From: Euglena gracilis
Taxonomy: Eukaryota > Euglenida > Euglenophyceae > Euglenales
NCBI GenBank assembly: GCA_039621445.1
Contig: CP154954.1
Span: 77,138,073-77,202,072 of the forward strand
Reading direction: 5' to 3'
DNA length: 64,000 nucleotides
In this document: piece by piece, positions 13,801-25,205 of the stretch
Layout of the letters: each line of letters starts with the position of its first letter
Position numbering within the stretch: position 1 is the stretch's first letter
Translations under genes and position numbers: made by a program
Notes under the pieces: generated by a model
What the model saw: the letters and a program-made list of their open reading frames with translations, nothing else
What the model was told of the DNA's origin: nothing
Databases searched by the model: none

Positions 13801-14710
13801 GTAGGGGGGCACCCCTGGGTGTAATGTGTCCGGGGATTCCACAGGCCCCATCACTGGGGTCCTTCCCCCTGGCTGCCCCATCACTGGGGCCCCCTCTGGC
13901 TGCCCCATCACTGGGGCTGCAGTTGGCCCTGCCATAGGGCTTCCCAAAGACAGGCTTTCCCCCTGTTTTTGAATAATGGGGGAAGGTCTGTGTCTGTGGT
14001 GGGGTGGTACATATAATGCTGGGCTGATTATCTTCGGGGGGGCCTTCCTGAGCCAATCTTGGGCCTCCCCCCCAAGGGCTGATGTGGTGTGGATGGTCTT
14101 TGTTGTGTTGGCCACCATTTGCCTTCAGGGCCATTTGGCCTCCAGTGGCACTCAGGCCTGCTTGGCCTCCATTGGCCTTTTCTCCAGGACTTCTCTGTCC
14201 TTCTGGATTCCCCATATAGGCCACCATGGCCTGTTTTTGGCATTGTCTTGCTGCTCCTGGGGGGTTTGTGTTTGAAAATGTTGGGGGGAAAGTTGGACAT
14301 ACCTTTCCCCAATGGGATCTTTCCAGACTGGGGTACTGGCTGCCATAGCCTTGCCCCTGGGCCCACTGCCCTCTTGAAAAATGGCTGCCATAGCCTTGAT
14401 TCTGGACCCCAGGTCCTTCTGGATGATGGCTGCCATAGCCATGATGACTTGACTCCTTTGGATTTCTGATATTTGTTGAAAGGCTGCCATAGCCCTTGTT
14501 TTGCCCCCTGGAAGGGGGGGGACGTAGAAGAAGGGGGGGATTCTGTTGGACCTGTGATGGTATTTCCCTTCTGTCTTCTCGTCTTCCTGACCACAGTTGT
14601 CCAGGGTCCATGGCCGTCGTTGAGCCGTTGGATTCGAAGTTTTTCTGGGAGATTGGAAAGAGGGGGGGTTGCGACGGCCACGGACTGGTGTTCTGCTGCT
14701 GCCCCGTCAT
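13586..14710 (-). CDS. Gag-like ORF of the retroelement, 374 aa
   Basis: Low-complexity Gln/Gly/Ser/Pro protein with repeated GYGS units (from GGCTGCCATAGCC repeats, 14340-14500) and four SDGA(A/C)RG-like repeats (13840-13925). No zinc knuckle is visible. A different minus-strand frame (14118-13429) carries the bridge into RT with HWVKAGASREVLNLIREG and FVPYFIISKK. The Gag label comes only from its position in front of RT. Confidence 0.45.
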   Translation of the reverse strand: MTGQQQNTSPWPSQPPLFPISQKNFESNGSTTAMDPGQLWSGRREDRREIPSQVQQNPPLLLRPPPSRGQNKGYGSLSTNIRNPKESSHHGYGSHHPEGPGVQNQGYGSHFSRGQWAQGQGYGSQYPSLERSHWGKVCPTFPPTFSNTNPPGAARQCQKQAMVAYMGNPEGQRSPGEKANGGQAGLSATGGQMALKANGGQHNKDHPHHISPWGGGPRLAQEGPPEDNQPSIICTTPPQTQTFPHYSKTGGKPVFGKPYGRANCSPSDGAARGGPSDGAARGKDPSDGACGIPGHITPRGAPLQGPTGQYSPLGQGRSQQRGIKPDKGRGYGRSSPPPSDVIKSSLQDTPRNNDCPENSERIRMYRGNQANPPR

Positions 14711-14999
14711 CGTCTCCAGCGCCTGCTGCTCCTCTCCTCTTCTCCGTCTCAGATTCTTTCTTTGAAAGTCCTTGCACTGTCGCTTGTTCCATGGTTGGTT
14801 GCTCTGGCGCCTGCTGGAACTCCATCTTCTCCAGCTTCTGCAGCCTTCGCCGGGGTTCTTTCTTGCTCCGCTTGGCCGCTGGACACCAGGTATGTTGCAT
14901 CTTTCATGGAAATTAAAACTTTTTTCCTCCGCCTTTCTATATGGTCTTGAATTGCTCTTCCTCCGCTGTATTGATTGGTCGATGTGGTGAACGTTTTTG

Positions 15000-16279
15000 A
15001 GCTCGTTGAGTTGAAAGCATCTCTCCTTGAGGTCGAAGGGCAGAATTAAGAATCAGCCAACTCCGGCAACAAAAACCAGTAAGAAGCACCCCCGCGCGCA
15101 CACAAACACACCAAACAGAACAGCCGGCAAGGAAAGCAGGACCTCACCATCTCGCAGTGCGGAGCCCGAATGGTCGAAGATGCATGGTTGGTGGGGGCGC
15201 GACCACGCCCCCCCCCCCAGTCCACTATTTTAACCACCTGGTCCCCGGTCGGATTGTTCAAAACACTGCCGGAAGTTTTGGGGATTCCAAAAAAACCTTC
15301 AGGCCAAAAATCTTTTTAAAGGTTTTCTACCGGCCAGCGTGAAAAAAAAACCCAAAAATTTCCGGACCATTCGGGCTGGAAATCTGGAGATCTCACCCCC
15401 CTCTTGTGCTCCGCCCGCATGGTCATTTCCTCCCTGGTCAGACTTCCCGGGAGTACTCGCGTCAGGCGTGGTTTTTTCTGCTCCCCCCAACAGGGGTCTG
15501 TGGCCAAAAATCGGCAAGTCATTCGGGGAAAAAAAAACACCCCTCTGGGGGGATCAACCAGTGCCAAAGGGATTGTATTTGCCAGGCCCTCCCCATATGC
15601 AAAAAAAAATCATAAAAATCGGGAAATCTTGTCTTTGGTACTCTTGCACGCCCCCCCCCCCCGAGAAAAAATTGTTCCCACACCAATGGGGAACCATGAG
15701 TGGGGGGAGGGGACCCAACGGACCCACCCACCACTTCCCTTCCCCTTCCCCCGGGTTGAAAAAATCCCTGGGTGTTATTCTGCTCACTGAAATGTGAGCC
15801 GCCTCACCGACTCACCGGAAACAGGGTTTTCTTCTAACACAAAGGAGAGGAAAAATTTTGCTCTCACAAGACTTGCCTCAATTTTTGCACGGCACGCTGC
15901 AGCAGCTGGCTGGGGGGGGGGGGGCAGGAGGCAGGGCCGTGGATGCGCACACACTTTCACCACATCCCATGGGCTGGCAGCTTTGGGGCTGGGGTTAAAT
16001 TGCCACCATGAACTTTGAGGTGTATGAAATGTTCAGGTCCTGTTTTGTGCACACCAACAGTGTGAAATAATCGAGGGGTCAATCCAAACAGAGGCAAAAC
16101 CCTCCTGAACAGCTAGAATGAATCACATCCACCAAAAGCAACAAAATGTGGTTGAGGCGGTCATTAAATGCAAAAAGTCTGGGAGGGTCAGCAGTTGTGT
16201 GGAACAGGTGGCGACAGGTGGTCTTCCTTAACAGGTAACTGTGAAGAGGATTGAAATGTGCCATGATGAACCCTCTAAA
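15000..16279. other. No gene recognised
   Basis: Short open frames without domains, several poly-C/G runs, and a TIR-like right end AAAAAATCCCTG at 15759 without a visible partner. Confidence 0.4.
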
Positions 16280-16640
16280 CCCCCCCCCTAATGAGTGCGG
16301 CCCTAATTGTGCGCAGTGCCCTAATAAGTGCGCACCCCCCCCAAAGGAGAAATCACTGTCGCATCTCAGGTCGGAAAGCACACACAATTCTCAGAATTGT
16401 CCTTCTCAGACCAAATATTTCTATCGTCCAAGCCCAACTTTGACACATTTGACACGCAATCACTTGGCTCACAGGATGAAATCACAAAATGGGGGGAAAA
16501 TTGAAGAAGAGTGGGGGTAACGTCAGTATTTTTGGCTTTGCCCTAAAAAGTGCGCAGTGCCCTAATAAGTGCGCACCCCTTGGGGTCCGAAACTACATCC
16601 TTAAATGCGCGCACCCGTGCACTTATTAGGGGGGGGGGGT
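16280..16640. mobile_element. Poly-C-capped element with CCCTAATAAGTGCGCA repeats
   Basis: Left CCCCCCCTAATGAGTGCG, right GTGCACTTATTAGGGGGGG. Internal direct copies of CCCTAATAAGTGCGCAC near 16320 and 16560. Non-coding. Confidence 0.65.
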
Positions 16641-17198
16641 TACAGACGTTGCGTTCGAGCTTAAATGGTTGGGACACAAGAGGGAGCAAAGCACGGGACA
16701 GAACGGGACACGGGACAGACCGCAAAAAAAAACATTGGAAATACCATTCCTAAACCTATACACTGGCACTGGACTGCAAGAAGGTGGGGGAGAAACACCC
16801 AAAAGCGAAATTTTCGAAATTTTTCGAAATCCATAAGATCCAAAATAGCACCCAAAACCCCACTTTGGGGTCATGTGTTGTTCTTTCTCATGGAATTTAA
16901 CATTCTTGGAGGCAAGATGGTCCAGAAAAATCAATTTGTCGTCAGAAATTATGATTTTATTCACAATTTCAGGGCAAAATGCGGGTCGGCTGAAAAGCGG
17001 GGGGGGAGCGAAATCAGACCCCAAGGGGGGGGGGGGGATTATTTTGGGGGAGGGTTTAACACCGGACGGATGCCATCACTCAGAAAATCACAGAAATTGC
17101 ACAAAAGCGTGCGAATTTGCAGAAATTGTGAAGAATTGCAGATATCAGGTTCCCTGCACACATCTTGCTTGCGGGGTTGCTCCTGATCCCCAGCCCTA

Positions 17199-17267
17199 AC
17201 CGTATCCCTAACCCTAACTCTAACCCTAACTCTAACCCTAACCGAAACCCTAACCGTATCCCTATCG
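17199..17267. repeat. Interstitial degenerate telomere repeat
   Basis: About ten CCCTAA units with CTCTAA, CCGTAT and CGAAAC variants. Confidence 0.85.
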
Positions 17268-17404
17268 AATTTTTTCAAAAATGGTTTTTTTGCCAGTTTG
17301 GAGGTCATTCCAATGTGTTTTTATGCATTTTCAGCCAAATTAAGAGGATCAAATTTTGAGGGGGGGGGCTTAAATTTCAAAAAAGGGGGGGGTAATGCGG
17401 TTGA

Positions 17405-17480
17405 TTGGAGGTCGGGCCGACCTGGTCGGCCCGACCTCCAGTGGTCGATAACGGCCAGGTCGGGCCGACCATAGGTACGG
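17405..17480. repeat. GGTCGGGCCGACC palindrome cluster, small
   Basis: Three copies of the 13-mer in alternating orientation, bounded by GCGGTTGATTGG and CCAATCATCCGCCCGGGG. Same layout as 28795-29070. Confidence 0.75.
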
Positions 17481-20227
17481 CCTCCGGGATCGTCACAGCC
17501 AATCATCCGCCCGGGGCCCACTTGCCGGGCAGTTTTCCTTGAGGGACCCATATTTGACTTCCGAACAGGGGTTTCCTTGAGGAAATCTGGGGGCTGGATA
17601 GAAAAAGCTTGAGTGGGGAGTGCTGGGCTGTGGAAAAAATTCTGAGTTTTGTGGGCCAAAATGATGATTTTTGGCAAGCATGCAAAAGAGAAGATGGGAA
17701 AGGGGCATACTCTCACCCTTGCCAGCTGTGCTGTTCATCAACAAAGCCACGATCAGGCCATACAAACCCAGTGCCTGGAAAAGAGAAAATTTTTTTCAAG
17801 CAAACCAAAACAATAATATGAAAATGAATGCACATGAAAAAGATTATAGAATGCTGAATTTGTCCTTGGTGCAACTGTTCACAAGGCCGTGTATGGCATT
17901 CCATGACAAGAGAATTCTTGGCAAATCGGTCGACCACCAGACAACTAATTTGGTCAGGAAAATCAAACTTCCGTGACTAAAAAGTGAATGGTAAGCCCTC
18001 CCAAGCAACTCCCAGACGGGTTGCTTGGGGGGGGGGGGACTGGCCATAAATGCCCAGACCACCCCCAAAGAGAATCAATTTTTCTTTTGCTTTCACCCCC
18101 CCAAGTATGTGAAATGGTTGTTATTTTATTTTACCCCCGGGGCCTCCATCTTCCGGACTTCGACAAACATTTTTCTGATATTTTGGTCACTTTTTACCAC
18201 ATACTTTTATTTTGGACAGAACCGCGTTCTGGACCATGACAGAACCAGCGTCTGGGATCTCTTTCTCACGGACAGAAATGGCATCTGAAAATCAGTGGGG
18301 GGCAATGCCGGTCAAATGCCGGTTTAATTTTGTTTTGGACCATGGGGACGCCTTTGCACATGAAAACTTTGCCAATTCAAGTGATTTCCCTTGCACCTCT
18401 ACCGCATGCCAATCCGAAGACAACCACCACAATGGGAAGGGGAGAAATGGAGAAAATAAACAATGCAAAGAAACAAAGAAATAGAATCACAAATTTAAAA
18501 AAAAGCATCAGGCAAAAAAACATAACAAATGAAACAAATAGTTTGAGTTAAAAAAATATGGAATATTGATAAATGCAAAGAAATGTAAAACATGAAAAAT
18601 GCATAAAAATACAAAATGTATGCAATATGTATATGTAAAAAATGTATATTACAAAATATCCAAAACAACAAAAATGAACATCAAACATGAAAAAACCAAA
18701 AAGGAATAAAAATAAAAATTCAAAAAAGAAATTAAAATAAAAATAAAAAACCAAAGAATTAGAAAGAAAGAAAGAAAGAAACCAGCGATTTTTAACCTTG
18801 CCACTGGAGTCCTGTGTGGGGTGATGGAGGGTCCCAGGCTAACTTTTGGGTTGCTGGTGATTTATTTTTGATTCCCCATCATTTTGAAATCCTTTTAAAA
18901 CCCGGGGTATTTTTAAAAATGAGGAAGAACCCCCCTTTTGAAATGAGAAAGGGACGGCTGGAGGCAGCGGCACAGAACCTGCACTTTGGTGCATGATGAA
19001 ATTGGCTGTTTGTGGACAACAGATTGAGACTTCATTTTCCGTGATTTTTTTTGGAAATTGCCAGAAAAAGGTCATTTCCACATTTCCACACCAAATTTGA
19101 ACCTGTGTGGCTCCGGAAGCATGGTGAACCACACAGAGTCATTTTTCAGTCAAACCAACAATTTAAGGGAGCAAAACACAGTGAAAATAGTAGTAGCAAC
19201 AGATGTGATGTGGCACTTGAACAACCCCCCTGGGTTGTGGGTGGTCCTTTGGGGGGGTTCACGACAGAACCAGCGTCCCCCCTTTTCAAATTTCAACGGG
19301 TCCATACAATTTTTTTACTGCCCAATCATATTGGGAACAGGATGAAATTTTCCCCTTCTTTCACAATCCAACAATCGCGGTCGTGATTGACAGCAAGCGA
19401 GGAGAAAAAACTGATCCAGCTTCTTCGGTGACCTGGGTCACTTCAGTTTTTTTTTGTCGACCCCCTTTTCACCACCCCCCAAAAAATGCTGCCCAATTGT
19501 TGACGTTTCGTGAATTGCCGCCTTCACTTCCTCAAGGGCTGAGGACACCTGCTATCACTTTGCGATATGCTGTAAACGATGGGAAAAAATTTCCCGGGTG
19601 CGCAGAAAATTACCGGAAAATTACCGTCCATCCCTGCCCCCCCCCTCTATTTCCTTTGGTTTGGAAAAGCGGCTCCACCTCTGCCTCTACCTTGGGGACT
19701 TGGTCATCCAGTTGGGGACGCCCCCCGTGACAACTTTCCGGGGGCGGGAGTTGGTTCTCCAGCGGTGGCCCGAGGGGGGGGGGGCAGGGCTTGCCCCCCG
19801 GGGGGGGGGGTGACTGACTGGTTTTGTTGGCGTGTCTGACTTTTTTTTGGCAGACCCTCCGGGGGTGGGTTCAGCCAGGATTTCACTCAGTTTTTTTGTT
19901 TTTTTTTGAATTTTTGACCAAAACCTTTTGGGCTGTTTTGGCTGAGTGGCCAAAGTGACTGACCCCCCCCCCCGGGTCAGTCCCCGGGGGGGGAGTGGGT
20001 TCAAAAAGTGACTGATTGGTTCTTTGAAATTGACCCCCCTCCCCCTCCCAGGGGTTGATTAGCAATTGGTCCAGATCCCCCCCATCAGGGCTCCCCATAC
20101 ATCCCCAAACCAAAAGCCCTATTGGAAGAACCAGCTGCGTCAAAAACCGGCACGCCAAAAACCAGCTTTTAAGACTCCAAATTTTTACCCCGCCTATGGC
20201 TTCTGGCTGGCCCACGGTGGCTGTGAC

Positions 20228-20400
20228 CGAGCGCCAACTGTGATTAAAAACTGGCCCACGCCTGTGGCACAAAACTAGCCCCAACCTGTGGTTCAAAACT
20301 GGCCCCAACACTTTGGCCCAAAACTGGCCCACGATGTGGCCCCAACCTGTGGTTCAAACCTGGCCCATGCCTGTGACAAAACTGGCCCTAACCTGTGACT
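20228..20400. repeat. Tandem AAACTGGCCCCAACCTGTGG repeats
   Basis: About six imperfect copies of a 22-27 bp unit with variants of CCCACG and CCAACC. Confidence 0.7.
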
Positions 20401-21242
20401 CTCCACCTGAAATCTTCCCCCAAAACGGCATTTTGACCAGAACGCCTCTCCGGCTGAAGGGCGGCGAGACGGCAGTGGAGACATTCACAGACAACAACCC
20501 CAAATTGCAAAAAGGAAGGCGTTCGCCCCCTCTGACCCATGAGTTTTGGACCTGTTTTCGCCTGTTTTGGTGAGACGGCGGCGACAGCAAAAACACCCAA
20601 AAGCCAAAAGTTCAATGAAAAGTTGAGTTCTTGATGTGAGAAATTGAAAAAAAAACACAAAGAATGTGGTGAGCAAATTACACATTTTTCTTTCCGAAAT
20701 CTCGGGGGGAGGCCGCATGGGGGATGCCCCCCCCCCCATGCCATGGAGTGGGGGGGCGGCCCCCCCCCCACTCCATGTCATGGGGAGGGGGGATCCCCTG
20801 AACATTGATTTGACTGACTATTTTGGCAAAAAATTAGTCCAAAAAAAGCAAAAAAAAAACAAAAAATTTCGGTGCAAAGTGCGGAACGGAAATTTTGACC
20901 TTTAGGGGGGGTCCCAGGAACCCTGGGATCGTTCCAAGGGGGGGGCTGGGGGGGGGGAGCCAGGTCAGCTTGTTTTTTTTTGTTGTTCAGTTCCTGGCTC
21001 TGCAGGGGGTCCTCGGGACCCCCCCCTCCCCGGTACCTGACCGGACTGGGCAACTCACCAAACATTGACCCCAAAATGGCCTTATTTTTCAAAATTTTCG
21101 GCACGTTGCGCCGATTTTTTTTATCCCCACCCTCCGTGTCCAGTTCAGTTCGTGCCGAGTCCACAGGGGGGGGAGGTCCAGCCCCCCCCCCCCCCCCCCG
21201 CCCCCCGCGCCCCCCCCCGCCCCAGGAGGGGGGGGGGGGGTG

Positions 21243-21515
21243 GCACTTGAACCTGGCACCTTGGCACCTTGGCACCATGGCACCTTGGCACCCCGTACGC
21301 TCTCCTCACATCGAACCCCGGCACCTTGGCACCTTGGCACCATGGCACCTTGGCACCCCGTACGCTCTCCTCACATCGAACCCCGGCACCTTGGCACCTT
21401 GGCACCATGGCACCTTGGCACCCCGTACACTCTCCTCACATCGAACCCCGGCACCTTGGCACCTTGGCACCATGGCACCTCAACCCCGTACGCTCTCCTC
21501 ACATCGAACCCCGCC
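21243..21515. repeat. 65-bp tandem repeat, four copies
   Basis: Each unit has four or so GGCACCTTGGCACC steps followed by CCCCGTACGCTCTCCTCACA and TCGAACCCC. Period is 65 bp (21311, 21376, 21441), the last 63. The CTCCTCACATCGAACCC tail resembles the inner end of family A MITEs. Confidence 0.9.
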
Positions 21516-21759
21516 TGTGCAGTTCAGTTCCCGAAGTGAACAGGGGGGGGGCCGTGTCCAAGTCCCTCTGTCCCTCCACCTCCATCCAGCCCTGGGGGCA
21601 GTAAATCAGACTTGCCACCTCCCCAGGCTGTTTTACCCAGCGACCACAACAGTCCATTGAACCAACTTTGGGGGAGGGGCAATTTGACTCCAACTGCCTG
21701 GGGGGGGGGTTGGGGGGGGAGAGTCTGGGGGGATACACATGACAATCTTGACCTCGCCC

Positions 21760-21837
21760 ACTTGCCTGGTGAACACCAGGGGGACGGTGTGATGCGGTGT
21801 GGTTTGGTGTGATTGACAAACCAATGAGTGCATTTTG
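21760..21837 (-). other. Weak candidate for the last V-ATPase c exon
   Basis: A GT-AG intron of 45 nt (21882-21838), the same size as its neighbours, would open an in-phase reading frame starting QNALIGLSITPNH at 21837. The family expects a YGLIV-type helix end here. The hydrophobic ALIGLSI is only a poor match and the frame runs on into low-complexity sequence. The true terminal exon may lie behind a longer or nonconventional intron. Confidence 0.15.
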
Positions 21838-21882
21838 CTGTGCCGAGGCAAATATGAACCTCCTGGTGTGGGCGGGACAAAC

Positions 21883-22491
21883 CTCGGAGAAAATGAGCAT
21901 CAAAATCATTGCCACAAAAATCTTGTCTTGTTTTGCATACGCAAAGCAGCAACTGTCACCAACAATTCCAATTGCATAACCTGTGGTGCATAGATCCAAG
22001 ACAAGATCCTTTGTTCATTCCAAACCTGCAGCAAGCGAGGCCATCCCAGCTGCAAGCCCTGCTCCCAAATGCAGATACCCTTTGTAAGAAGCATACTAAG
22101 AGAGAAGGGGTGAGAGGCAAAGGTTGAGTAACTCAAAGCACCTCCTTTGTAATCCCACTGATAATGATGACCGCCACAATCAGACCGTAGATACCAAGGA
22201 TACCAGCCATGACCACGGGGACTGAAAAAAATAAAACAAATCGAATCAGAGCAACGGGTTGGAATTAGTTTGAAACACACCAAGTCCTCTCATAACCTTT
22301 GCCGGGGCTTGAATTCCGAGGTGAGCAAGAGCAACACCAGCCTTTGCGGTGCCGTAGGCAGATCCCACATCTACAAAATAGATGGGCGAAAAATTAAATT
22401 GAGAAGAAAACGTACTAGCAAGTCCAAGGGCCAGAGCGGCCCCTAGGTGACCAAAGAAGTGAGCAGACGGGGGGCATGCACCAGTTGGCAT
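21883..22491 (-). CDS. V-type H+-ATPase proteolipid subunit c (five exons; last exon not found)
   Basis: This is the membrane c-ring subunit that carries protons through the Vo sector of the vacuolar ATPase. Read on the minus strand, exons are 22491-22416, 22370-22281, 22221-22142, 22095-22026 and 21980-21883. Each join keeps the frame and uses GT-AG introns of 45, 59, 46 and 45 nt. The product starts MPTGACPPSAHFFGHLGAAL. It then contains GSAYGTAKAGVALAHLGI, VPVVMAGILGIYGLIVAVII, a GYLHLGAGLAAGM segment, AIGIVGD, and MILMLIFSE, which ends on the Glu that is the essential proton carrier of helix 4 in this family. About 146 residues are accounted for; the family is usually 155-165. The start was chosen because the ATG directly precedes the first helix. 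The missing piece is the last ~15 residues of helix 4. Family call is firm; the 3' end is open. Confidence 0.9.
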
Positions 22492-23986
22492 GTCGTCGCG
22501 AACGTTCCTGCGATTTTTTCCTTTTGAGCCACAAATTTTTCGCCAGCAGCTGAGCCCATCCTCGACAACCCATGAGCGCGCCGTGTTTGTTTTGCTTTTT
22601 GAAAACAGCATTGATGGCCTTGTGGTCATTGTAGATCTCCCCAAAAGTCACTTTGAAATTCACACTAAATTTCCTAAATGAAATCTTTTCGTCATTTCGT
22701 GGATTCACAGAAATCCGCTCAATCAGGAGAAATTCTTTTACTCCCACTCTCAGGAACTTTGATGGCAAGCAGCAGTGGGTGTTTGCTTTCAACAAATGTT
22801 CCGCAATACAACTGTTTCTTGACTGTGGAAGATTGCCAGTCAAGCAAGAGTACCGTCAGGGCCAATCAATGGTGGGCGATCGCGCTGGGCAGCGCAGTGT
22901 TCTTGGCTTGCACTGCCTCACCTGGAGACCTCAAAAGTCCAATGTCTTTTGAAACGGATTGAAATTATGGGAAATAGACAACTCCAGCCCCTCTGTTTTT
23001 GAAGTCTCCGACCTGTTTCTCTGCGGAGGGACAACACCAACTTTTGCACTGCAGAAAGCCAACAGGTAATGCCCCAGCATTCATTTTTGATTTGTGAAAT
23101 TGTCATGGGGGAGGAAGCGGTTGTTGTTGGTTGCTGTTGGTTGATTTTGGCCACCTTTTTCCCCCCGAAGAACTCAAAACTTGGTTCTGTTCCATTGTCG
23201 ATCCCGCCAAAACAGGCAGTCCCACCCCTGTTTATGGTTCCCAACGGACTGGAAAGTGCAAAACACATCCAATTGTACCGCTGGCACACCCCTGCCCCAC
23301 TCAAAAATGAGCATTTTGAACTTTTTTTTCAAAATTCATCCAAGAATGAAAAAAAAAATTAAGCGCCCTCACCTCATAGCCAGACAGAAAGTCGGCTGAA
23401 GCTGAAAACTCTCTCACCCGATGCTTGAGAAGCCAGATGCATGCCAGCCTGATTTTCTTGAATGGCCATTCTCCTCAAATAGTGACAGGAAAAAAATCAA
23501 ATCTTGTCAGAAAAATGAAAAGTCGCCTCCTTTGTTCAATTGCGCAAAATGGGTCCATTTCCAAAAATTGTGGAAATTCAATCAAAATATCAACAGATTT
23601 TTTTTAGTGGATTCTTTTTTAAACACGCCCTCAAATTGCGAGTTTGGAAATTTTTTGGAAACTTTTTGAACAATTGGATTCTAAATGAAATTTTTTTCTT
23701 GGGGTCCTGGACCCCGAGCCAGTTGGATCATCTGAACTGGATCGTGGGGGGCCCAACTGGACTAACACGCGCTATTATTACTTTTCTTCTTCATCAGAGT
23801 GTTTCAGCGACATTCTTCAGCTTTGTCACCTCCAGCTGCGCGCCAAACAACACCCAAGGTGTGTGCTGTGTTCCTAATTTGGGTGGCAAATTTGTTGAGG
23901 GGTGAGCATGCCCAATATTTTGGGTGCAAACTCCTAATTTGAGTGGAAAATACTTCTTTTGGTGTGCAGATTCCCAATGCCGGGTT
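22492..23986. other. No gene recognised upstream of V-ATPase c
   Basis: This is the 5' side of the V-ATPase c gene. 22790-22935 has exon-like composition but no recognised domain. The rest is T/A-rich. Confidence 0.35.
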
Positions 23987-25173
23987 CGGGGTTTTTTTTA
24001 AAGACCAGGGGGGTCCCCCCCACCCACCCACCCCCTGCGGGCGCCCAAAAAAAAAACCGCCAAAAAAACGCCAAAAAGACCATCAAAAAAAACTCGTAAA
24101 AAACACCTAAACCATACACTGAATCCGACTACCATGCCCCCCCCCATATTGTACCCCCCCCTAGGAGCCATTTTTGAGGGGGGGTACATTATGGGGGGGG
24201 TCCCTCAGAGTGGGGGGGTACAGAGATTTTTTAGCCCATTTTCTTGCGTCCTCCGATGGCGGCCGGAAATATAAGATCCGCCGAATTTTCACCGACCCGA
24301 AAAAAATCTTCCGGCCGCCTTCGGCGGCCAGTTTTTGGTCAAAATTTTTCGGGGGGTCGGAGGGGGGGGTACATTATGGGGGGGGTACAATATGGGGGGG
24401 GGCATGGTAAGTTCAAAAACTGCCCAAAAATGGTCAAAAACATCCAAAACTGCAAAAAAATGCAATTTTATGACTTTTCATTTTTGTGCAAAAGATTTTT
24501 TTTGACAGAAATGGCCAGAAGTCGCCAAAAATAATTGAGAATATGCATTCAAAAATTTTTTGTGCAAACCTCGTGGCTTTTTTCTTTGTTTTTTTAAAAA
24601 AAATGTTAAAATTAAAAAAACAAAAAAGCAGCGTCCAAAAAAAAACAAGCTGCCAACTATGGGGGGACCCACTCAATTTTCCCCATGGCCGTGAGAAAGG
24701 GGTTCAAATCAAATAAAGGGGTGATTCTGTTGTGAACCCGGCGTCCGCTCCGATCCCCCCAAAATCAGCCACCCCCAGAGGAGGGTGTCAAACTTTTGTC
24801 ATTATTTCAGTTTTTGGTCAGCAATTTTTTTTTGGTATAGGCATGGGTACTTGTCTGTTAGTCGATCCACGGCAATGCATCAAGTCTGTTAGTCGATCCA
24901 CACCAATTACGGTTAGGAAACCAGCTGTGATGACGTCAAAAAATCGCGAAAACTGGGAAGCTGCGTGTGGGGTATTTGAATGTGTCAGAGAAATGCAACA
25001 CCAAAGGATCACAGGACAGAAGGGATTCCATTTTGCCCCCCTGAAAGAGCTTTCGATCAAGGGCGTTGCACACAGCCAGATTCACGCTCACAATTGTCGG
25101 CTGTGTGTGGGGCTTGGCCAGACCCACCCACCCCACCCCCCCCCCTGGGGGTCCACGACTGAAAAAACCCCTG
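23987..25173. mobile_element. TIR element with 8-bp target duplication GCCGGGTT
   Basis: The left end is CGGGGTTTTTTTTAAAGACC and the right end complements to CAGGGGTTTTTTCAGTC. GCCGGGTT flanks both sides exactly (23979-23986 and 25174-25181). It has no coding capacity and a poly-C-capped palindromic element (24131-24408) is nested in it. Eight-base duplications and CAGGG-like ends fit the hAT superfamily. Confidence 0.7.
24131..24408. mobile_element. Poly-C-capped palindromic element, nested
   Basis: ACCATGCCCCCCCCCATATT at the left is the inverse of AATATGGGGGGGGGCATGGT at the right, about 30 bp each. It lies inside the 23987-25173 element and has the hairpin GGCCGCCTTCGGCGGCC at 24313-24329. 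Confidence 0.8.
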
Positions 25174-25205
25174 GCCGGGTTGCCGGGTTGTAATGCCTCA
25201 CTCCA

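Larger units (their letters stand above)
13041..14900 (-). mobile_element. Degenerate DIRS-like retroelement (Gag-like ORF plus RT)
   Basis: On the minus strand a Gln/Gly/Pro-rich ORF is followed by a reverse transcriptase. The RT reads in different frames in successive blocks, so the copy is inactive. No tyrosine recombinase, RNase H or integrase was recognised downstream (12300-13040). Possible diverged terminal repeats lie at about 11815-11975 and 15083-15180, which share CCGGCAAG, CC(T/A)C(G/A)CCATCT and AGTGCGGAGCCC blocks. The assignment to the DIRS group rests on the style of the RT (GISSLP, YLDDILLL) and is moderate. Confidence 0.65.
16641..21240. other. Gene-poor, repeat-derived sequence
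   Basis: No protein recognised. Contains a palindrome cluster (17405-17480), two GACAGAACCAGCGTC fragments (18238, 19264) that recur inverted near 26010, a GTGACTG-type dispersed repeat (19800-20050), an A-rich stretch (18480-18780), and a tandem block at 20228-20400. Confidence 0.4.
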
